The notes under the pieces are model-generated. The model saw nothing but the letters and a program-made list of their open reading frames with translations, did no database searches and was not told where the DNA came from. Source: Plakobranchus ocellatus (lineage: Eukaryota > Mollusca > Gastropoda > Plakobranchidae). From it: a stretch of DNA of 27,993 nt. The DNA is taken from the NCBI GenBank assembly GCA_019648995.1, contig BLXT01005922.1, forward strand, positions 915,259 to 943,251, read 5' to 3'. A program made the translations under genes and the position numbers. Positions 23,801 to 27,993 of this stretch are shown in pieces (positions within the stretch are counted from its first letter, which is position 1; each line of letters starts with the position of its first letter).

Positions 23801-26328
23801 TGCACACATCAAAAAATGAGGCACTTTATTGTCTGGGGTTAGACTTGAGCCTACACTGTTGACACACTTATGCCTGGTGTGTCGACAGAAGTAAGAATGC
23901 TTTTTGGCAGGCATGTGAACTAGATCTAACAAAGAACTAATATGTTGGCCGTTGTTAGAGTGCCATTTTCCCCAATTTGACAAGTAACCAAAGGAAGCAT
24001 GTCGTTAATGCAGAGCAGGCCGACGAAAAGACCATATTAGAGAAATTTAGTAAGTAAAGACTTTGAAGAGAAAATTCATGATTAGAAAATATGTCAATTT
24101 ATCAAAATGTCGATAAATCCATTGTCCATAAAAGTGGATTATACTGTGTTCATAAGAGAATAAAAGTAAATCTATAATGAGCAAACGTATTCAGATCAAA
24201 AGATTGATTAACTTTTGCTTTCATTTTTCTCTAACATAATGATATTTTTATAATTATTAAAAAATCCTGAACCTTGCATATTTTCAAGGGAAAGTTAAGC
24301 AAAGGCGAGTTTTTGTTCATATAAGTATGATCTTTTTATCTCCATCAAAATTCACAGAAATTCTTAATTAAAGACATTTTCTTGCAGTTCATATAGGTTA
24401 ATTCAACTTCTGACTCACATTGTCTATCTCCAAAGCATCTGTGAGAATGTTTCTGGCTCTGTCAGTGTTACCAAGAACCTTAGATGAAAAAAAAAAATAT
24501 TCTTTTCAAACCTCATGGGATAAAAAAATACAAAGAAATCAGGTACTTTGTATCTTATCAACGTGAGTCTGAGTGTACATGGAGACTGAAGCGAGGAATC
24601 CATCTATCCTCTAAGGCACAGCCACAAAAATTGCAACCAAAAGTTGTCTTATTTTTCCAACAGCTTCATTGATCATCCTGTAAACTTGTATTTTTTAAAC
24701 AAATTCTGCTTAATACAAGCTAGTAAAATTTGACAACAGAAATCACCTACTCTGTTCACCATCAGGAATTACAAGTACAGTTTAAAAAAAAAATTTTATG
24801 ATTTGAAGTTAAAATTTGAATGGGAAGTTGGTGTAGTAACAGCCACTAGCACCGCCGCACGCCGTGAAAATTACATCTACCTTTCCAAGCAGCCTTCTTT
24901 AAACTTAGTTCTTTTAATCAGGAAAAGTCGCGCAAAGTACTAAATTAGCTCTTCAGAAAGAGGAGATTTCATACTTTATTTTGATCCTAGGCGAGGTCAT
25001 TAAAGTTTGTTGAGAGCGAGAAGATAGAAAAATCTTGATAAAAATGCCCAAAAATCCAGAAAAAATGTACTTCACAGGATATCATTTGAAAGAGCAATTT
25101 ATTTCCTTTTGAAATATACAGTTTTCAACATGTTATTTATTATCCTGACTTCTGGCTTTTAAGTTAAATGAGATGCCCACCTATCTATTTCACCAATATT
25201 GCTTTGCCTATGGAAACTCTGACCTTTAGATCTAATACTTGAGTCGGCCATGTGAATACCTAAATCTTATAAAGTCTTAATCAGAGGATAATAACGTTCA
25301 TGGGCCATCCACACCAATTCTTGATGAAAAGTGTAAGTTTTTCAAATATTTGATTGTTTTAGATGTATTCAATAAATTAAATTCTATTTAAAATTTTTCA
25401 AATCAATATATTTAAGTGTGAATGCTCGTTTTGCCAGCGATGTTGAGACATATCAAAATGTAGGCTTACCATGTTTGCGATAATGAATACCCAAAATGTT
25501 AATTTTGTAAAATTAATATATAAAAAGAACTCTGTTTACTACAATTAAGCATGAAAAACTGTATTCTTGTAAACCATCTATTAGATCTAGGTGTGTGTTG
25601 CAGTAATACACTGGCTGCCTTCAATTCTCAATCAAACTAGAAAATCCGCTGCCTTCAATTCTGAATCAAACTATTAAGAGAAATTTTCATTGTTTTATTA
25701 ATTTAAACAGAATGTTTTGACAGTTGTTTAACAGTGTAGATAACTGTTTGAAAAAGCTATTTTTTAATTTCCAACTAATTATTCTTAAAATTGTTGCCTT
25801 GTAAAAGTGCTTCAGAATGCATTAAACCGATTGAGCCTTTTTGTCGTGCATTTTTTCAAATGTCAAAAGCATAAAATCATAAAAATATGTAAAATCATTT
25901 GAAAATTTTTCTTTGTGATACTTACTGCTAAGAAAATGACTTAAAAGACAATAAAAACAAAGGAGGGAACTAGCATTCATGTAAATTTTATAACCCTATA
26001 ATACTTCTCAAAACTTCTATTTTGTAAGGCTGTCACAATTGGACGTCAACTCATGTTGAGGCAATGTGCTGTTCTAAATGCACTTTTTCCCCTTAGATAA
26101 AACAAAATATGATGCAAACCTTCTGAAGGTATCTGGCATATTTTATGGAAAAGAAAGTCCTTGTCTTGTGGCTCACTGCCTTTTCTATGTAGGTTTTGAA
26201 AAGTTCCTCAGCAGCATCATGATTTTTGTTGCGGCGTTCCAGGCTTATTCTCCTCATGCACACCATGGCAAGACCCGGGACATTAGATTCTATGTTCATC
26301 AGAATCTTTCTCGCAAGAGCACAATTAC
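14799..26328 (-). CDS. PRPF39: PRPF39 pre-mRNA processing factor 39, 3' part of the gene (six exons)
   Basis: Six exons on the minus strand (26120-26328, 24419-24478, 18442-18623, 18082-18162, 15422-15599, 14799-14864) join with consistent phases and no stop into about 258 C-terminal residues. The family is a HAT-repeat scaffold of the U1 snRNP that helps choose 5' splice sites; in animals it pairs with itself, replacing the yeast Prp39-Prp42 pair. Evidence: HAT-type helices with RRISLERR and FFSIKYARYLQK, then NTDRARNILTDALEID, IFLQLLDVEY, SQRRMEFLEDFG and AYDEHQKL. The last three blocks closely resemble the vertebrate protein as I remember it (FSQRKVEFLEDFG, AYDEHQ). A basic KKRKPEKEK stretch follows, then a Pro/Gly/Tyr-rich tail ending YGYYGY, as expected for this family. 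The N-terminal HAT repeats and promoter lie beyond 27993. The gene appears intact despite heavy transposon load in its introns. Confidence 0.9.
14865..15421 (-). other. PRPF39 last intron, 557 bp
   Basis: GT-AG intron between the tail exons; nothing else is recognised in it. Confidence 0.75.
15422..15599 (-). CDS. PRPF39: PRPF39 exon, Pro/Gly/Tyr-rich tail
   Basis: 178 bp; one base completes the previous codon and 59 codons follow. Acceptor is a T run ending CAAG|G; donor ACTGTG|GTAAGA. Starts VEEPPDKKGKTEGPN, comparable to the EEPEEKK stretch of vertebrate PRPF39, then runs into APPPPVGPSFPPDPNYG and APGYGTV. Low-complexity and probably disordered. Confidence 0.88.
16242..17675 (-). mobile_element. 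Tigger/pogo-like DNA transposon, internally deleted (1434 bp)
   Basis: Ends are inverted: left CAGTGGAGACCTCATAATTC at 16242, right end on the minus strand CAGTCGAAACCTCAAAAGCC, flanked on both sides by TA (16240-16241 and 17676-17677), the target duplication of Tc1/mariner/pogo elements. CAGT...ACCTC is typical of Tigger-like termini. The transposase sense is minus. The coding remnant (16469-16836) keeps only the two ends of the protein, so the copy is non-autonomous. The 5' side (16840-17675) contains a TG/GT microsatellite near 16984-17001 and no gene. Confidence 0.88.
16469..16836 (-). pseudogene. Tigger-like transposase, N-terminal HTH joined to C-terminal tail
   Basis: An ATG at 16834-16836 opens MASLRVNPLIEKK; one frame over is the CENP-B/psq-type helix-turn-helix LKRKHITLTLETKLKLL...EIAEKYGIPANT (16791 to about 16668). 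Directly after comes the far C-terminal tail in shifted frames: AEARSALLTLTK, EQGTDDMRSSFF, RARQTSSLTTSRIKLPTM, stop at 16469-16471. The whole DDE catalytic domain (roughly 300 or more residues in this family) is gone, with the junction near 16665. It could at most encode a DNA-binding peptide, but the frameshifts argue against that. Confidence 0.78.
18082..18162 (-). CDS. PRPF39: PRPF39 exon with AYDEHQ block and basic stretch
   Basis: 81 bp, phase 2 in and phase 2 out; too short for most ORF searches. Acceptor ATCAG|AATC, donor AAAGG|GTAAG. Reads ISEAYDEHQKLVKEANSKK followed by RKPEKEK, a likely nuclear localisation signal. Confidence 0.9.
18442..18623 (-). CDS. PRPF39: PRPF39 exon (last HAT repeats)
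   Basis: 182 bp, phase 0 in and phase 2 out. Acceptor CCTGCAG|ACG; donor AAGAG|GTAACA. Codes for TNEKIFLQLLDVEYQAQP, EEDRVMEVFARLLKSD and SQRRMEFLEDFG, the most recognisable PRPF39 block in the window. An open frame extends upstream past the acceptor, but the extension is intron. Confidence 0.92.
18981..19277. repeat. 100-bp tandem repeat, three copies
   Basis: Units start with GTTAAGAAATTTATAAG at 18981, 19080 and 19180 and each ends with GATGTACAGTATAAT. The copies are nearly identical, so the array is young. The third copy runs into the left end of the Tigger-like element at 19269. A minus-strand open frame across it is a by-product of the repetition. Confidence 0.93.
19668..20559 (-). 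pseudogene. Tigger-like transposase, catalytic half, inactivated
   Basis: Resumes as FKQAQSINAPISGPIMQTSA, then FKASSGWLDRFKCRHGI, which completes the second helix-turn-helix. The DDE domain follows: CNANKTGLFF, where the first catalytic Asp is Asn and the next Glu is Lys (codon 20293-20295); a stop at 20021-20023 after DWLRKLD; IVNNCPSHP, where the second catalytic Asp is Asn (codon 19981-19983); and QPCDQGIIHSFK, where the third Asp is kept (19888-19890). The tail VETVANCFRLSGFQ ends at a stop at 19668-19670. Two lost catalytic residues and an internal stop make the enzyme dead. Both Asp-to-Asn changes are consistent with G-to-A changes on the coding strand. Confidence 0.9.
20561..23241. 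mobile_element. TIR element inserted in the Tigger-like transposase
   Basis: Ends are inverted repeats: left AGGTACCCCAAACCA (20562-20576), right TGGTTTGGGGTACCT (23226-23240). Both flanks carry CTTAAAC (20554-20560 and 23242-23248), a 7-bp target duplication (8 bp with one mismatch allowed) that splits the transposase reading frame exactly. Without the solo LTR inside it the element is about 1615 bp and has no recognisable transposase, so it is non-autonomous. It contains a GACGTCAT palindrome near 21132. A 7-8 bp duplication is compatible with hAT, but the terminus is not a standard hAT end, so the superfamily is open. Confidence 0.82.
21880..22940. mobile_element. Solo LTR of an LTR retrotransposon (1061 bp)
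   Basis: Begins TGTTGGGGGCG and ends AGTCCCAACA, the TG...CA form of an LTR with inverted TGTTGGG ends. The flanking 5-bp target duplication GTCAG is perfect (21875-21879 and 22941-22945). No gag or pol sequence lies between, so this is one LTR left after recombination between the two. Composition is distinct from the surrounding DNA. An ATAGATATAAT-type short repeat lies at about 22245-22297. A CCAAT box and a TATATATTTTA stretch are readable on the minus strand, hinting at minus orientation. A Ty3/gypsy origin is a guess. Confidence 0.88.
23249..23494 (-). pseudogene. Tigger-like transposase, N-terminal DNA-binding half
   Basis: Starts MAMKRKNLSIEIKLTLLVDV at 23494, the psq-type helix-turn-helix found at the start of Tigger/CENP-B proteins and similar to the remnant at 16791. 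A frameshift near 23390 separates it from YGIPHNTLSTVVKNREKIK, and the frame continues through QRQCGSADVYSVLFKWF. The TIR element is inserted within the WFK.A codons that follow. Confidence 0.85.
24419..24478 (-). CDS. PRPF39: PRPF39 exon, 60 bp
   Basis: Exactly 20 codons, phase 0 at both ends, reading VLGNTDRARNILTDALEIDN. The acceptor is CTAAG and the donor is AAT|GTGAGT. It supplies the helix-turn that starts a HAT repeat and joins the preceding YLQK and the following TNEKIFLQLL. Confidence 0.9.
24479..26119 (-). other. PRPF39 intron, 1641 bp
   Basis: AT-rich with no supported gene or recognised transposon. It contains a 26-bp direct duplication at 25614-25639 and 25648-25673. Confidence 0.7.
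25614..25673. repeat. 26-bp direct duplication
   Basis: GCTGCCTTCAATTCT.AATCAAACTA occurs at 25614-25639 and 25648-25673 with one mismatch and an 8-bp gap. Confidence 0.9.
26120..26328 (-). CDS. PRPF39: PRPF39 exon (HAT repeat region), first in window
   Basis: 209 bp, entered in phase 1 and left in phase 0. The acceptor is a long T run followed by TAG at the intron end. Codes for 69 codons including NCALARKIL, VPGLAMVCMRRISLERR and SIKYARYLQK. The donor reads AAG|GTTTGC, weaker than consensus but required for the in-frame join to the next exon. Confidence 0.85.
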
Positions 26329-26433
26329 CTAAAAAAAAATAATTACAACCATGAAGTGAGGCAAAATAAAAATATTCTTAACGATAAGGTTTTAAAATGA
26401 AACATCAGAAGGGAATCTCTTTTATGCAATCAA

Positions 26434-26548
26434 ACCTGCCAATCCCAAATTGTTCTCACAAGAATAGTTACCTCTACTCACAGGAATTTAGAGTCTCTCA
26501 GGAATATGCCAGTATAATTCAATGCACATGGATAAACCTTACTACACA
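26434..26548 (+). repeat. ACCTGCCAAC-type repeat, copy A
   Basis: Starts ACCTGCCAATCCCAAATTG and matches 26868-26980 throughout, including CTCTACTCACAGGAATT, CAGGAATATGCCAGTA and CATGGATAAACC. Both are in the same orientation, about 434 bp apart. No coding capacity. Confidence 0.85.
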
Positions 26549-26867
26549 GGATTTTTTTTAGCTGTCAAGACTGTGAATTAATATAATGATTAATATGGTG
26601 CAGCCTTAATTCTTGGTTACCTTACCACCAGCGCCAAAGGTCTATTGAGTTACAGAACCCCCCCACCCAAAAAAATAAAAAAATGGGGCACTTTGCAAGC
26701 CTGATATAAGATCAAAGAAACTACACCAGTCTACTTCGCAGACAGTTTAAAAAAATCCGAGGATCAACTTTCCATCGATAACACATTTTTGAATTCAAAT
26801 GTGAATGGAAAGAAAATCACACAAAATGAAACCAAAGCGCACGCGCTTAATTAAATAGCTAAAGCAG

Positions 26868-26980
26868 ACCTGCCAACCCCAAATTGTGCTCACAGGAATA
26901 TTCACCTCTACTCACAGGAATTACGAAAATCTCACAGGAATATGCCAGTAAATTAAATGCGCATGGATAAACCGTTCTAC
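26868..26980 (+). repeat. ACCTGCCAAC-type repeat, copy B
   Basis: Starts ACCTGCCAACCCCAAATTG. Within it the phrase CTCACAGGAAT recurs three times, spaced about 20-25 bp. It pairs with copy A at 26434. The end near GGATAAACC is only a similarity limit; no target duplication was found. Confidence 0.85.
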
Positions 26981-27523
26981 TCCTTAATAATATACTCGAC
27001 CATAGACATTCCATAACAAAGTATAATATCGGAGGCCAATTAATGAATTTTCGACTCTAAAAGATGCAAGAAAGTATCTCCCTACTCATTGCCATTAATC
27101 CAATAATATCACCATTTATCAAGCCTTAAAGACCTGCAGGCTAAGGGCTTGGATGATGATTTTTTAAAGGTGCACTACAGTGTATAAAATTAAAAATCTA
27201 GCTCACACAATAAAAGGTTACATGAAGAAAGAAAATCTATGTGAAACAGGTCTACAGAATCTCAGTAAGCTTAAAATTGTGACCCATTGTATATTAAATA
27301 AAAGAAAACATTGAATTTCTCCTTTGCTCTATTTGAAATTACAGAGATCTCCTCAAGTCATGTCGGCCTACAACATATTCAAGTCTGTGTGAGCTAGGGC
27401 CCTAAACTAAAGCCTAAATTAGATCTCTAGAACCATTATCAAATTTTGATTATACATCAAGAAACAAAATTTTGTGTTTAGCGAAACTAGAAATAGTCCT
27501 GGATCTTGATATTGCCTAGATCA

Positions 27524-27791
27524 AGAGAGAGAGAGTGAGAGAGACAAAGAAAAAAAAAGAGAGAAAGAGTGAGAATTACTGCGAGACACTCAGAGAGTGA
27601 TAAAAGAGAAACAGAGAGAGAAAGAGAGAAATAAAAAGAGAAAGAATGAGAATTACTGAGAGACACTAACAGAGTGATAAAAGAGAAAGAGAGAGAGAGA
27701 GAGAGAGAAATCAGAAGAGAAAGATTGAGAATTACTGAGAGACAGTTTATCAGAGTGATAAAAGGAGAAACACAGAGAGACACACAAACAC

Positions 27792-27838
<47 letters not shown>

Positions 27839-27956
27839 AAAGAAAACATCAGAACATTGCTAAGAAAAAAAAAATCCACATCGACGCTAACAACTAAAGA
27901 AGAGGAAAATAACATTTTTCAAACTGAGTAATTTAAGAAAAGACTGAGACATAGAC

Positions 27957-27991
<35 letters not shown>

Positions 27992-27993
27992 GG
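27524..27993. repeat. GA-rich microsatellite with a 78-bp minisatellite
   Basis: Long AGAGAG runs (for example 27797-27833 and to the window end) surround three copies of a longer unit carrying GAGAATTACTG...GAGACA...AGAGTGATAAAA, starting near 27571, 27648 and 27727 (period 77-79 bp). Open frames here (Ser/Leu or Arg/Glu runs) are repeat artefacts. Confidence 0.93.

Larger units (their letters stand above)
19269..24146 (-). mobile_element. Tigger/pogo-like DNA transposon with nested insertions
   Basis: Left end CAGTATAATCCGCTTATA at 19269, preceded by TA. The right end on the minus strand reads CAGTATAATCCACTTTTATG from 24146; its flank is TG, probably a mutated TA. CAGTATAAT is a pogo-type terminus. 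Subtracting the insertion at 20561-23241 and its 7-bp duplication leaves about 2190 bp, the usual size of an autonomous Tigger. The transposase is on the minus strand in two pieces (23494-23249 and 20559-19668) on either side of the insertion. Confidence 0.88.
18624..24418 (-). other. PRPF39 intron, 5795 bp, filled by nested transposons
   Basis: About 84% of this intron is the Tigger-like transposon at 19269-24146 with its two nested insertions. The stretch 18981-19277 is a tandem repeat. The remaining flanks (18624-18980 and 24147-24418) show nothing I can identify. Confidence 0.8.
26329..27523. other. Sequence upstream of the first visible PRPF39 exon (intron)
   Basis: Presumably intron, since the exon at 26120-26328 starts in phase 1. 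I find no further PRPF39 exon here. Apart from the two repeat copies at 26434-26548 and 26868-26980 it is AT-rich and unassigned. Confidence 0.55.

Noticed and set aside
27487..27931. Long open frames (Ser/Leu-rich minus, Arg/Glu-rich plus) at the window end
   Set aside because: GA repeats are stop-free in several frames; there is no motif or splice context.
1..27993. tRNA, rRNA, snRNA genes or tRNA-derived SINE boxes
   Set aside because: No box A/box B pair, cloverleaf or snRNA core was found by eye; a covariance-model search would be the proper test.

Overview
The window is animal (eukaryotic) nuclear DNA. It has spliced exons with GT-AG introns, AT-rich intergenic sequence, microsatellites, and decayed retrotransposons and DNA transposons; no prokaryotic operon structure is seen. 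The element mix (DIRS-like tyrosine recombinase, Jockey/CR1-type LINE, pogo/Tigger DNA transposons, an OTU-like repeated ORF family) suggests a marine invertebrate, most likely a mollusc. That taxon call is inference, not proof.

The one convincing host gene is on the minus strand between 26328 and 14799: the 3' part of PRPF39, the HAT-repeat U1 snRNP-associated splicing factor. Six exons can be joined with matching reading phases: 26120-26328, 24419-24478, 18442-18623, 18082-18162, 15422-15599 and the terminal exon 14799-14864, which ends in TGA. A candidate AATAAA lies at 14534-14539. The 5' exons lie beyond 27993.

Region by region. 1-985: the C-terminal half of a DIRS-like tyrosine recombinase with one frameshift, followed by an 85-bp near-perfect inverted repeat. 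986-2800: a 5' to mid fragment of a LINE (endonuclease, then start of reverse transcriptase), broken by many frameshifts. 2808-2972 and 5278-5445: two copies of a dispersed repeat with a TCAA-type tail. 3640-5160 (minus): a decayed gene of an invertebrate repeated ORF family with an OTU-like DGNC box; part of it expanded into an 84-bp (28-codon) tandem repeat. 5446-9540: mostly featureless AT-rich DNA with AT and TG/CA microsatellites. 9545-10500 (minus): a decayed hAT-like transposase gene. 10501-14500: mostly unassigned, with two remnants carrying an ACCTGCCAACC end motif.

The PRPF39 introns hold the rest. The 2.5-kb intron contains a 1434-bp deletion derivative of a Tigger-like transposon with intact TA duplications. 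The 5.8-kb intron is mostly a three-level nest: a Tigger-like transposon (19269-24146), interrupted by a TIR element (20561-23241, target duplication CTTAAAC), itself interrupted by a 1061-bp solo LTR (21880-22940, target duplication GTCAG). A three-copy 100-bp tandem repeat abuts, and includes the first bases of, the outer transposon. The window ends in a GA-rich minisatellite.

I see no new defence, biosynthetic or signalling system. The most informative content is the readable order of insertions inside a splicing-factor intron, the tandem expansion within the OTU-family remnant, and a set of unclassified elements sharing one terminal motif.
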